Assembly (NCBI RefSeq): GCF_002419815.1 | Contig: NZ_DIGV01000055.1 | Span: 1 to 64,000, forward strand | Direction of reading: 5' to 3' | Length of the DNA stretch: 64,000 bases | Source of the DNA: Brevundimonas sp. UBA5713 | Lineage (GTDB): Bacteria; Pseudomonadota; Alphaproteobacteria; Caulobacterales; Caulobacteraceae | In this document: positions 8,147 through 16,261 of the stretch, piece after piece | How positions within the stretch are numbered: the first letter of the stretch is position 1 | How the letters are laid out: each line of letters starts with the position of its first letter | Made by a program: the position numbers and the translations under genes | The notes under the pieces: model-generated | What the model was told of the DNA's origin: nothing | The model's input: only the letters and a program-made list of their open reading frames with translations | Databases searched by the model: none

Positions 8147-8151
8147 CAAGG

Positions 8152-8571
8152 TTAACGCCCGGGGCTGGAATCCTCTGAATTTTCATCGAGTTGGAAATGT
8201 GCGGTCAGGGTGGCGATGGGCTTGTCCTGACTCTCTTGCCACGCCTCGGCGGTCACGTAGGCGACTCGCCGTCCTGCCTTGCCAATATGGGCGCGGGCAT
8301 AGACATCTTGAGCCGCGCCGCTGCGCAGATAGGCGACCGAAACATTGATCGGGCGGGGAAGACGCAGGCGGGGATAGGTGTGTGAGACCTTGGCCATAGC
8401 CGCCATTTCCAGCAGGGCCGCCGTGGTGCCGCCATGCAGAGCCGGAATCATGGGATTGCCGATCAAATGGTCGGCAAACGGCATAATGACGGTGACGTCG
8501 TCGCCGTAAATCTCGGTGCGCAGATTAAGGAACTGGGCGTAGGGCAGGTGGTCGAGCAGGGGTTTGGTCAT
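8152..8571 (-). CDS. PaaI-family thioesterase, second of a pair
   Basis: This 139-residue hot-dog-fold protein has the PaaI-type core: MIPALHGGTTAALLEMAAMA (HGG active-site region) followed by the strand RPINVSVAYLRSGAAQDVYARAHIGKAGRRVAYVTAEAWQ. Members hydrolyse acyl-CoA or acyl-protein thioesters. The start ATG overlaps the stop of the upstream paralog by four bases (ATGA), so the two are translationally coupled and may form a heteromeric enzyme. The substrate cannot be told from sequence. Confidence 0.85.
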   Translation of the reverse strand: MTKPLLDHLPYAQFLNLRTEIYGDDVTVIMPFADHLIGNPMIPALHGGTTAALLEMAAMAKVSHTYPRLRLPRPINVSVAYLRSGAAQDVYARAHIGKAGRRVAYVTAEAWQESQDKPIATLTAHFQLDENSEDSSPGR

Positions 8572-9035
8572 GCGGCACCGCCTTTGGCGTTGGCCAGATC
8601 TTTGCGTAGCGAGGGCTTGTGGATGATGTAGGCGGCTTGCGACGCTGCGACGGGATCGGAGGGATCGTCCTCGAACGCCCAGGCGCGAACAAAGGCCATG
8701 GTCCGGTTCAGACGGTAACAGTGGGCCTCGGCGATCAGGTCACGCCCTGGGGCCGCGGCGCGCATATAATCGACGCGCAGATCCAGAGTGGCGATGGACT
8801 GAAACTGGTCCAGTGCCAGCCAGACAGACAGACCGCCAACGTGATCCAGCAAGGTGCTGACCAGTCCGCCGGACAGAACGCCGGTCAGCGGGTCGCCGAC
8901 AAACTCGGGCTTGTAGGGGGCGCGCAGTCGCACCTTTTTGCCATCCACGGATTCGAGTTTGAACCCGAGCGTATGGGTGTGGGCCGAGCCTGACGCCAAC
9001 TGCGGCAGGATATTGAGAAGTTCGGGGTTAGGCAT
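8568..9035 (-). CDS. PaaI-family thioesterase, first of a pair
   Basis: This is the 155-residue upstream partner of the thioesterase pair. The hot-dog core includes EFVGDPLTGVLSGGLVSTLLDHVGG, where an SGG replaces the more common HGG, then ATLDLRVDYMRAAAPGRDLIAEAHCYRLNRTMAFVRAWAFE. The change at the HGG position may alter or remove activity in this copy, with the partner supplying the usual motif. That is an inference. ATG at 9035 opens the two-gene unit. Confidence 0.85.
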   Translation of the reverse strand: MPNPELLNILPQLASGSAHTHTLGFKLESVDGKKVRLRAPYKPEFVGDPLTGVLSGGLVSTLLDHVGGLSVWLALDQFQSIATLDLRVDYMRAAAPGRDLIAEAHCYRLNRTMAFVRAWAFEDDPSDPVAASQAAYIIHKPSLRKDLANAKGGAA

Positions 9036-9103
9036 CCGTAATCCTTTGATACGGAACGTATTGGTGAACAGGTCGGCAAGACCTGTCCAGCCCCCCGGCG
9101 CGC

Positions 9104-10714
9104 TTAGCTAACCTGTCGCAACACTGTTGTGTTATCGCTGATCACTTCCCCCGACAATGCGCGCACCATGGCCATGCGCAGTCGCTCGGGTTTGATCGGC
9201 TTTTCGACCACGCACATCATGCCAGCCGCGACATAGCCGAGCGCATCGTCTGGATCAGCATTTGCCGTCAGGGCAATGATAGGCAGTGACGCCAAGTCGC
9301 CGCCCATGGCGCGAATGGCGCGAGTGGCCTGCACGCCGTCCATCCGGGGCATCTTGATGTCCATGAGTACCATGTCGAACCGCCCGGTTTGGATGGCTTC
9401 AACGGCGTACTGGCCGTCCTCGACAGTCTCGCAGGTGCAGCCGAACATTTCGCACAAGGCCTGTGCGACCACGCGGTTGGTCGCGTTGTCGTCGGCAATC
9501 AGCACGTGAGGGTGGCTATTGATGTCCAGCCGTTCCAGATGGGTTACGTTCTCGTCGGCTGCGTCTTCGATAATGGCGCGAGAGACATTCACATCAAAGG
9601 CATAGGTGGCACCGCGCCCTTGATTGTTCTCGGCCCAAATGCGCCCGCCAAAAGCTTTCAACAACAGGCTGGCTGCGGTCAGGTCCATGCCGTCATGCAG
9701 ACCCTCTTCCGACTGCCAGTTCTTCAACTGGTCTGCATCCAGTCCGGGGCCGTCATCCCTTACGCGGGCACCGAGACATACCTGACTGCCGTGGACTTCG
9801 GCCTTGAGGCCCACTTCGATGATTCCGTTACGAACCAGGCGCAGCGCGTTTTCGATTAGGGTGTTTACCGTGCGGGCAAAGCGGGGTCGGTCCAGCATGG
9901 CCGTCAGTTCGGTATCACCCTCATAGCTGACGATGATCGAAACGCCATCCTGTGCGCCGCGTGTGGTCCAAGTGTTGGCGATCTCGTCGACGAAGCTGCG
10001 GATCAGCGTAGGCTCGAGGTTGAACTGCAGCTGCCCGTGCTCAAGGTGAACCAGATCGCGCGCGCTGTTCAGGCGCTCCATAGCGTCGTGCGACGCATCC
10101 CTGATCGCTGCCACCTGTTCAAGAACAAGAGCAGGCAGCGGCTGTCGGCCCAGCATGTCAGCAAAGGTCTGGATGGATTGCAGAGGCGATTTCAGTTCTC
10201 GTTCAACCAGATCCACAAAACCGGACTTGGCCGAGGCGATATGGGGGCTACTGGCCTTTTCAGACATCAGGCTAGCAATCTGCTGGTCGCGTTCGCCGAT
10301 GGCCCGGGCCTGTGCATCATTGGCGAGGCGCAGCAGGGAGATGACGGTGCCGACACCCCAATAGTTACCGCCCTTGGTGACGATAAAGCCGCGCATCATA
10401 GTGCCAGCGCTGCTTTTGAGTACGATGTCTGAGAAGGTGTGAACCTTGGTGTCGTGCGAAACGACCGCCGGCTCGGGGTCCATGATCTTTTCGATCGGAC
10501 GCGAACCATATCGGCTGTGACCCAGCGGCTCGGCCAGTTTCAGCAGGAAATCTTGACGGTCAATCAGCCCGACAGGGCGACCGTTTTCCACCACTGGCAA
10601 GGCCAGGGCGTCAGGGTTCGCCGAGAACCAGTTGTACACTTCGGCGACTGACGCCTGTGGGTGAACTGGTGCGACGCGTTCTGCGAGCAAATCAATGGTC
10701 GGCAAGGCCGGCAC
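9104..10714 (-). CDS. CBS-pair / degenerate histidine-kinase / receiver protein
   Basis: The 536 residues form four parts: a CBS-domain pair (about 5-130), a coiled linker, a histidine-kinase-like DHp and ATPase region (about 160-375), and a C-terminal receiver domain (about 400-520). In the DHp helix the expected H-E-L-R-x-P motif reads R172-E-L-K-S-P, so the phospho-acceptor histidine is arginine. The ATP-binding N box (N289) and G1 box (DGPG 321-324) remain, while the usual GTGLGL G2 box is HDGMDL. The receiver is intact: D408, D409, phospho-acceptor D452, T483 and K505. It cannot act as a normal autophosphorylating kinase. The receiver could be phosphorylated by another kinase and the CBS pair could sense adenylates. 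The start is GTG at 10714, with a poor ribosome site. Confidence 0.85.
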   Translation of the reverse strand: MPALPTIDLLAERVAPVHPQASVAEVYNWFSANPDALALPVVENGRPVGLIDRQDFLLKLAEPLGHSRYGSRPIEKIMDPEPAVVSHDTKVHTFSDIVLKSSAGTMMRGFIVTKGGNYWGVGTVISLLRLANDAQARAIGERDQQIASLMSEKASSPHIASAKSGFVDLVERELKSPLQSIQTFADMLGRQPLPALVLEQVAAIRDASHDAMERLNSARDLVHLEHGQLQFNLEPTLIRSFVDEIANTWTTRGAQDGVSIIVSYEGDTELTAMLDRPRFARTVNTLIENALRLVRNGIIEVGLKAEVHGSQVCLGARVRDDGPGLDADQLKNWQSEEGLHDGMDLTAASLLLKAFGGRIWAENNQGRGATYAFDVNVSRAIIEDAADENVTHLERLDINSHPHVLIADDNATNRVVAQALCEMFGCTCETVEDGQYAVEAIQTGRFDMVLMDIKMPRMDGVQATRAIRAMGGDLASLPIIALTANADPDDALGYVAAGMMCVVEKPIKPERLRMAMVRALSGEVISDNTTVLRQVS

Positions 10715-10933
10715 TCCGCTGGTACGAGACCAAAGTCACACCGAAACTTTGCGGAACGGTTAAGCTGCTAAGCTTATGCAGACAACTTAAGCCTGTTTTG
10801 GTGACAAGCGAGACCAAGGGCTGTTTGCGGCCCATTTTGCATGTGGCGCGCCGCACTATATAAGGCGCGCTCTACCCCTAGTTCTCCAGTCTGTGTGGAT
10901 GCGCGCGGCCAAAAGGCCGACCGCAGGTTTTTC

Positions 10934-11674
10934 ATGAACGAAATCAACTCGACGTCTCCGCTCGAGGAGGCCACCTTGGCCGACACTGCCCTTGTTCTCT
11001 TCTCGGGCGGGCAGGACAGTGCCACCTGTCTGGCATGGGCACTGGAGCGTTATCGTCGTGTAGAGACTATCGGCTTTGATTATGGCCAGCGCCACGTCGT
11101 GGAGATGCAGGCGCGACTGAATGTGCGCGAGACGATGAAGAGCGTCTTGTCCCAATATGCAGACAGGCTGGGTCCGGACCATGTGGTGGACCTGACCGGC
11201 TATGGCCGCATCGCCGAAAGCAGCCTGACCAGCGAGGTCGCCATAGAGATGGACGAGCGCGGCTTGCCGGCCACCTTTGTGCCGGGGCGCAACCTGATCT
11301 TCCTGACGGCGGCGGCGGCGCTGTCCGACCGTCGCGGTCTGAAGGTGCTGGTAACCGGCGTTTGCGAGACGGACTATTCCGGCTATCCCGATTGCCGTCA
11401 GGCCACCATTGACGCCATGTCACAGGCGCTGACGCTGGGGCTGGACCGTCCGGTGCCGATTGAAACCCCGCTGATGTATCTGACCAAGGCCCAGACGTGG
11501 GAACTGGCGCACCAGATCGGCGGCCAAGCCTTGGTGGACGCCATCATCGAGACCTCGCACACCTGCTATGCGGGTGACCGCGAGCATCGCCACGACTGGG
11601 GCTATGGCTGTGGCAGCTGCGCGGCCTGTGAACTGCGCGAAGCGGGCTATCGCCAGTGGAAGGAAGGCCAATGA
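10934..11674 (+). CDS. queC: 7-cyano-7-deazaguanine synthase
   Basis: QueC converts 7-carboxy-7-deazaguanine to preQ0 with ATP and ammonia, a middle step of queuosine synthesis. The PP-loop SGGQDS is at residues 24-29, and the zinc site is formed by Cys211, Cys226, Cys229 and Cys232 (CGSCAAC). VPGRNLIFLTAAAALS is also diagnostic. I start it at ATG 10934, giving 246 residues as usual; the open frame extends 31 codons upstream without family similarity. Its stop overlaps the queE start (ATGA), so the two are coupled. Confidence 0.96.
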   Translation: MNEINSTSPLEEATLADTALVLFSGGQDSATCLAWALERYRRVETIGFDYGQRHVVEMQARLNVRETMKSVLSQYADRLGPDHVVDLTGYGRIAESSLTSEVAIEMDERGLPATFVPGRNLIFLTAAAALSDRRGLKVLVTGVCETDYSGYPDCRQATIDAMSQALTLGLDRPVPIETPLMYLTKAQTWELAHQIGGQALVDAIIETSHTCYAGDREHRHDWGYGCGSCAACELREAGYRQWKEGQ

Positions 11675-12306
11675 CTTATTCGGTCAAAGAAACCTTTCTG
11701 ACGGTGCAGGGAGAAGCGGGGCAGGCGGGTCGCGTGTCGGTTTTCCTGCGCTTTGCGGGCTGCAACCTGTGGAGCGGGCTGGAGCGTGACCGCGACACCG
11801 CCGTGTGTACCTTTTGCGATACCGATTTCGTCGGCACCAACGGCGACGGCGGCGGCAAGTTCAAGACCGCCGCACTGCTGGCTGACCACGTCAACAGCTT
11901 CTGGACGAGCCGCGAGGGCGACCCCAAACTGGTCGTCTGCACGGGCGGCGAGCCACTGCTGCAACTGGATGCGCCGCTGATCGACGCCCTGCACGCGCGC
12001 GGCTTCGAGATCGCCATCGAGAGCAACGGCACGATCAAGGCCCCCGAAGGCATCGATTGGATCTGCATCAGCCCCAAGGCCGACGCCGAAGTGGTCCAAA
12101 CCTCGGGGCAGGAACTAAAACTGGTCTATCCGCAGGAGAAGGCCATGCCCGAGCGTTTCGAGCACATGGATTTCGAGCGCTTCTGGCTACAACCAATGGA
12201 TGGGCCGGAGCAAGCCGCCAACACCCAGGCGGCCATGGACTATTGCCTGAAGCACCCGCAATGGCGGCTCAGCATCCAGACGCACAAATACATCGGTGTC
12301 CGGTAG
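11671..12306 (+). CDS. queE: 7-carboxy-7-deazaguanine synthase, Cx14CxxC type
   Basis: QueE is a radical-SAM enzyme that makes 7-carboxy-7-deazaguanine from 6-carboxytetrahydropterin. The iron-sulphur cysteines are Cys31, Cys46 and Cys49, a C-x14-C-x2-C arrangement instead of the canonical C-x3-C-x2-C, which marks a known QueE subfamily. TGGEPLLQLD is the conserved strand after the cluster. ATG at 11671 follows AAGGAAGG inside the end of queC and overlaps its stop. The protein has 211 residues. Its substrate would come from QueD, which is not in the window. Confidence 0.95.
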   Translation: MTYSVKETFLTVQGEAGQAGRVSVFLRFAGCNLWSGLERDRDTAVCTFCDTDFVGTNGDGGGKFKTAALLADHVNSFWTSREGDPKLVVCTGGEPLLQLDAPLIDALHARGFEIAIESNGTIKAPEGIDWICISPKADAEVVQTSGQELKLVYPQEKAMPERFEHMDFERFWLQPMDGPEQAANTQAAMDYCLKHPQWRLSIQTHKYIGVR

Positions 12307-12401
12307 GAAGCGCGCTTTTTTACCTGCGCTGCATCCAGCAGCCTCCTCGGTGACGACTAACGGATAGAACCACGTTATCGTCGCCACCGGAGGGCGCTGT
12401 T

Positions 12402-12818
12402 ATGAACTTTCTGTATCTTGCCATGCTGATCCCGATCTTCGGGATTTTCTATGCCGCCTTCACTTCATACCTGAAGTATCGCCAGCATCGCGCCATGCTG
12501 GATGTGCTCAAGGTCTATGCCGACAAGGGCGAGGCCCCACCGCAGGAGGTGCTGGCGGCCCTGAGCAAGTCGCACTGTCTAGCGGAGCCGGGTCTGAACG
12601 CGCCCAGCACATTGGCGTCTGCTGGCCCTCCCAAGACGCAAGGGCCGATGCACTATTGGTCGCTGGTCGGGCTGTTTGCTGTGTTTGCGGCGGGCTTTGC
12701 CTATGCGGCTTGGGGCACGGGCGATGTGATGTATCCGTTCGCCATAGTGGCCTTTACCATGGGCGCGGTGGGTGTGTGGGCCTTGATCATGGCCATTGGC
12801 CTCAGTGTGAAGAAGTAG
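12402..12818 (+). CDS. Small membrane protein upstream of ECF sigma factor
   Basis: The 138-residue protein has an N-terminal membrane segment (about 3-22), then a cytoplasmic stretch YRQHRAMLDVLKVYADKGEAPPQEVLAAL resembling DUF6249-type proteins, then two more membrane segments (about 84-104 and 110-135). It is preceded by GGAGGGC at ATG 12402. It is the first gene of a three-gene unit with an ECF sigma factor and another membrane protein. A link to sigma control is suggested by position only. Confidence 0.7.
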   Translation: MNFLYLAMLIPIFGIFYAAFTSYLKYRQHRAMLDVLKVYADKGEAPPQEVLAALSKSHCLAEPGLNAPSTLASAGPPKTQGPMHYWSLVGLFAVFAAGFAYAAWGTGDVMYPFAIVAFTMGAVGVWALIMAIGLSVKK

Positions 12819-12843
12819 GCCCGTACGGACGGGGCGCGGGGAA

Positions 12844-13371
12844 ATGACACCGCAAGACAGGCAGTGGCTGTCAGAGGCCCAAAACGGCTCGGACATTGCT
12901 TATGGGCGACTGGTCGCCAGCCATCAGACTGTGGTGCGAGGGTTTCTGCGCCGCATGCTGGGCGGCGGCTGGGCCGATGCTGACGATGTCGCGCAGGACG
13001 TCTTTGTCCACGCATGGCAGAGCCTACATTCAGTGCGCGAGCCGGATCGGTTCAAGTCATGGCTGATCGGGATCGCGTGGCGCAGGGCGCAGGATCACAT
13101 CCGCAGCCACCAGCGCCGCGCCCGACGCGATCAGGATTGGCTGCAATCCCTATCCTTGCCGCAAGGCGTCAGTCAGGAAGACCGGATGGCGTTGGAACAG
13201 GCCATGCAGACCCTTGCGCCCGATGCGCGGGCCTGTGTGGCGCTCTCGCTGGGCGAAGGCTGGACCCACGCCGAGATATCGGCTTCGCTGAACTTGCCAC
13301 TGGGGACGGTAAAGTCCCATCTAACGCGTGGGCGGGAAAAGCTTCTCGCCGCACTGGGAGGTGTCGAATGA
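12844..13371 (+). CDS. ECF-type RNA polymerase sigma factor
   Basis: The 175 residues hold sigma region 2 (about 20-90, with DADDVAQDVFVHAW and FKSWLIGIAWRRAQDHIR) and region 4 (about 115-170, with LNLPLGTVKSHLTRGREKL). There is no region 3, as expected for extracytoplasmic-function sigma factors. The downstream gene overlaps by four bases and encodes a small membrane protein that could be its anti-sigma factor, although it shows no zinc-binding anti-sigma (ZAS) motif. The regulated promoters are not evident from the window. Confidence 0.92.
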   Translation: MTPQDRQWLSEAQNGSDIAYGRLVASHQTVVRGFLRRMLGGGWADADDVAQDVFVHAWQSLHSVREPDRFKSWLIGIAWRRAQDHIRSHQRRARRDQDWLQSLSLPQGVSQEDRMALEQAMQTLAPDARACVALSLGEGWTHAEISASLNLPLGTVKSHLTRGREKLLAALGGVE

Positions 13372-13661
13372 CCGCTGAACAGAAACTGATGGCCTTGATG
13401 GCGCTCGATACGCCCAAGCAGCCCGATCCTGTTTTAGAGTACGGGGTGTTGAACCGTGTGGCTAAACAGCGGGCCGTAGCCGCATTCGCCCATATGCTGG
13501 CCAAGATCGTGGTTGGCGGCGGTGTGCTGATGGCCTGTGCTTGGGCGTTGCAAGCTGGAGATAGCGCCGCGGTCGTGTCCGTCCTGATGTCGGTAGGCGC
13601 GTTGAGCGTGGCGGGTCTGATCGTCTGGACCTTGGGCCGTGTTGCACCCCGCGAGCATTAA
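13368..13661 (+). CDS. Small membrane protein coupled to the ECF sigma gene
   Basis: The 97-residue protein has a soluble N-terminus (MTAEQKLMALMALDTPKQPD, about 40 residues) and two membrane helices (about 42-60 and 66-88). The ATG overlaps the sigma stop as ATGA, with GGAGGT eight bases upstream, so it is translationally coupled. Position and topology fit a membrane-bound anti-sigma factor, but no known anti-sigma motif is visible. This is an inference from context. Confidence 0.7.
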   Translation: MTAEQKLMALMALDTPKQPDPVLEYGVLNRVAKQRAVAAFAHMLAKIVVGGGVLMACAWALQAGDSAAVVSVLMSVGALSVAGLIVWTLGRVAPREH

Positions 13662-13677
13662 AGCCGCGGGATGAGTT

Positions 13678-13712
13678 CCGGCGCGCCATGATCAGGATCA
13701 ACAGCGCGCCGG
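13678..13712. terminator. Hairpin between convergent genes
   Basis: CCGGCGCGC (13678-13686) and GCGCGCCGG (13704-13712) form a perfect nine-pair stem with a 17-base loop. It lacks a T-run, so termination is a positional guess. Confidence 0.4.
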
Positions 13713-13720
13713 ATGTTCAC

Positions 13721-15805
13721 TTACGGCTGTGCCGTCGTCGTCGCAGGCGACGTAGGCGCGCCATTCTTATAGCGTTCGAACCATTCCAGAATGGCGCTCA
13801 TACGGGCGGCATTCTGTGACGGACGCACAGCCAGGCTGTGACCGACGCCGGGGATTTTCACCAGAGCGGTCGGTACGCCACGCAGCTGCAGGGCGGTGTA
13901 GTACTGCTCGGACTCGCTGACAGGCGTGCGATAGTCCTCGCTGCCGACCACCACCATGGTCGGCGTGGTCACATTGCCGACCAGCGACAGCGGCGAACGC
14001 TGCCAATAGGTCTGCGGATTTTCCCACGGGAACTCGCCGAACCAATAGCGGGCGAAGAAGGCGGGGTTATCGGCGGTCAGCACAAAGCTGGCCCAGTCAA
14101 TTACCGGCTTTTGCACCACGGCGGCCTTGAAGCGGTCGGTCTTGCCGATGATCCAGCTGGTCAGCACGCCGCCGCCGGAGCCACCCGTGACGAACAGGCG
14201 ATCCGGATCAGCCACACCGCGCGCAATCACAGCATCGACGCTGCTGATCAGGTCGTTATAGTCATTGCTGGGATAGTTGTGGTGGATCAGGTTGGCGAAC
14301 TCGTCACCATACGACGTCGAGCCGCGCGGGTTCACCGACAGCACCGCATAGCCCGCTGCTGCCAACAGTTGGTTGTCGGTGGCAAAGTGCGGGCCATAGG
14401 CGGCAAACGGCCCGCCGTGGATTTCCAGCACCAGCGGATATTTCTGGCCTTCCACATAGCCCGCCGGAAGGGTCAGCCACGATTCAATCGCACGGCCGTC
14501 ATGCGAGGAAGCGACCTCCAGTCTCTCGACCGCGCCCAAGGTCTTGCCATCCAGATAGTCGGCGTTGAGGCGCGTCAGCTGGGTCTGGCGACCTTGGCGC
14601 GCGACGTGGATGTCGGCAGGACGCAGGGCGCTGCCGCGCGTGAAGGCGATGGTGCCATCATTGGCCAGCGAGAATGAGCCGCCGGTGTAAGGGCGACCGA
14701 TGTCGTCGCCGCTGAGGCCCTGAATGACCGTGGAAACCGTGCCGTCCAGCGTGACGCGCGCAACGGTGGTGGTGCCGTGGTCGTCATAGGCAAACAGGAT
14801 CGAGCGCCCGTCCTTGCTCCAGACCGGAGACTGGACCGAACGGTCCAGATCGCCCGTCAGTACGCGGCGGTTGGAGCCGTCGGGGTTCATCACATACAGT
14901 CGGCTGTTGTGATAACCCATGCGCTGGTCGTCGAAGCCGACATAGGCGACGAGGCGACCATCGGGTGAGGCGACGGGCGACTGGTCAGGGCCGAGGCGGT
15001 CGGTCAGAGCCGTCAGCGCACCTGAGCGCACGTCCAGCGCATAGACCTCGCTGTTGTTGCTTTCGCGCTGCCAGTCCGGACCGCGATTGGCGCTGAGATA
15101 GAGGGTGGTGGCGTCGGGCGACCACGACAGCTTGCCGCTGTGGTGAAACTGTCCATCCGTGACCTGTCGTGCGCCGCCACCATCTGCGGGGGCAATGAAC
15201 ACTTGGCGATAGCCGGGCTTCAGATAGCCCTGACCGTCGGCGCGATATGCGACGGAATCGATCACTTCCAGCGGCGGTGCCCACTGCGCGCCTTCGGGCT
15301 TGGTCAGCGCGGTGCCCAGCTTCGGGGCTTGACCAGCCACCAGTACGGAATAGGCGATCTTGGTCCCGTCCGGCGACCAGCTGAGGCCGGTCGGCGTGTT
15401 GGGCAGGTTGGTCACACGCACGGACTCGCCACTGTCGATCCAGCGCACGAACAGCTGGGCGCGTCCGCCCTCTGCGGTCGAGATATAGGCCACGCGCGTG
15501 CCATCGGGAGACCAGCGCGGCTGGCTGTGTGATCCAGAGGATGCGACCAGCGGCGATTGCTGGCCCGTGCGCACGTCGATCATCCAGATCGTCGGGCGCA
15601 TACGGTCGGTCATGATGTCTGCGGTTTGGCGCACATAGACAATGCGCGAGCCGTCAGGGCTGATCTGCGGGTCGGATGCGACCTCCAGATTGAACAGGTC
15701 CTGCGCCTGAAAGCGCGCCGCCTCCGACGCCAGCGGCACCGGTTGGGCCACAACGGGCGTCGCCACCAGCATCAGGGCGCAGCAGGCCCAAATAGATTGT
15801 CTCAT
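13721..15805 (-). CDS. Exported S9 family peptidase (prolyl oligopeptidase class)
   Basis: The 694-residue protein starts with a signal peptide ending near VVAQ (about residue 21). A beta-propeller follows, built of TolB/WD40-like repeats (DGSRIVYV, DGTRVAYIS, DGTKIAYSV, DGRLVAYVG). The C-terminal alpha/beta-hydrolase domain (about 430-680) has Ser543 in GGSGGG, Asp624 in GSEDYR and His656 in GVGHS as the catalytic triad. Such enzymes cut dipeptides or acylated residues from short peptides in the periplasm. It pairs logically with the many TonB receptors for peptide use, but there is no operon link. Confidence 0.92.
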   Translation of the reverse strand: MRQSIWACCALMLVATPVVAQPVPLASEAARFQAQDLFNLEVASDPQISPDGSRIVYVRQTADIMTDRMRPTIWMIDVRTGQQSPLVASSGSHSQPRWSPDGTRVAYISTAEGGRAQLFVRWIDSGESVRVTNLPNTPTGLSWSPDGTKIAYSVLVAGQAPKLGTALTKPEGAQWAPPLEVIDSVAYRADGQGYLKPGYRQVFIAPADGGGARQVTDGQFHHSGKLSWSPDATTLYLSANRGPDWQRESNNSEVYALDVRSGALTALTDRLGPDQSPVASPDGRLVAYVGFDDQRMGYHNSRLYVMNPDGSNRRVLTGDLDRSVQSPVWSKDGRSILFAYDDHGTTTVARVTLDGTVSTVIQGLSGDDIGRPYTGGSFSLANDGTIAFTRGSALRPADIHVARQGRQTQLTRLNADYLDGKTLGAVERLEVASSHDGRAIESWLTLPAGYVEGQKYPLVLEIHGGPFAAYGPHFATDNQLLAAAGYAVLSVNPRGSTSYGDEFANLIHHNYPSNDYNDLISSVDAVIARGVADPDRLFVTGGSGGGVLTSWIIGKTDRFKAAVVQKPVIDWASFVLTADNPAFFARYWFGEFPWENPQTYWQRSPLSLVGNVTTPTMVVVGSEDYRTPVSESEQYYTALQLRGVPTALVKIPGVGHSLAVRPSQNAARMSAILEWFERYKNGAPTSPATTTAQP

Positions 15806-15892
15806 TTAATATAACCCCCTCGTAACTTTGGACGATCATAGGTCCACGAAGGGGCGCGGCAAGCCGTTTTTACGCTGCCTATGGCCGGAGTC

Positions 15893-16144
15893 TTAGCACT
15901 CCAGACCGCGGCGCTGTCGGCGCTCGCAGCGGCGTTCTGCCTTTTCGCGCTTGGCGCGCAATTCTTCGTCCGAAGTGGTGACCGCATCGACGCCCGCGCC
16001 GACGACGGCACCTGTGGCCTTGGCCGCACCGCCCACCACGGCGGCACCGGCCCCCACGACAGTCCCTACCACGCAACCGGAGAGGGCCATCGCGCACAAG
16101 GTCGCGACAGACAGGCGGATCAGGGTGGAGGCAGTCGAGCGCAT
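15893..16144 (-). CDS. Small lipoprotein
   Basis: The 83-residue protein has a lipoprotein signal peptide with lipobox LSGC at about residues 21-24. A glycine/alanine-rich zipper-like run (VVGTVVGAGAAVVGGAAKATGAVVGAG) and a basic, charged tail (REKAERRCERRQRRGLEC) follow. It is probably anchored in a membrane and facing the periplasm. It resembles glycine-zipper lipoproteins common in Caulobacterales. The role is unknown. Confidence 0.75.
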   Translation of the reverse strand: MRSTASTLIRLSVATLCAMALSGCVVGTVVGAGAAVVGGAAKATGAVVGAGVDAVTTSDEELRAKREKAERRCERRQRRGLEC

Positions 16145-16261
16145 GGCGGTACCTGTGTAGTTCGGAGCCTTAGCCTTAAGCGTTCAGTGGCCGTGTGGCT
16201 ACCTTGGTAGTTGTTCTAACTGTGTTATATCGACCTATCCGGGCATCACCTAAAAAGGGTC

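Noticed and set aside
10841..10933. Possible preQ1 riboswitch or attenuator upstream of queC, including hairpin CGGCCAAAAGGCCG at 10906-10919 and a T-run before the ATG
   Set aside because: The T-run is separated from the stem by several bases, and no match to the preQ1-I or preQ1-II aptamer core is visible.
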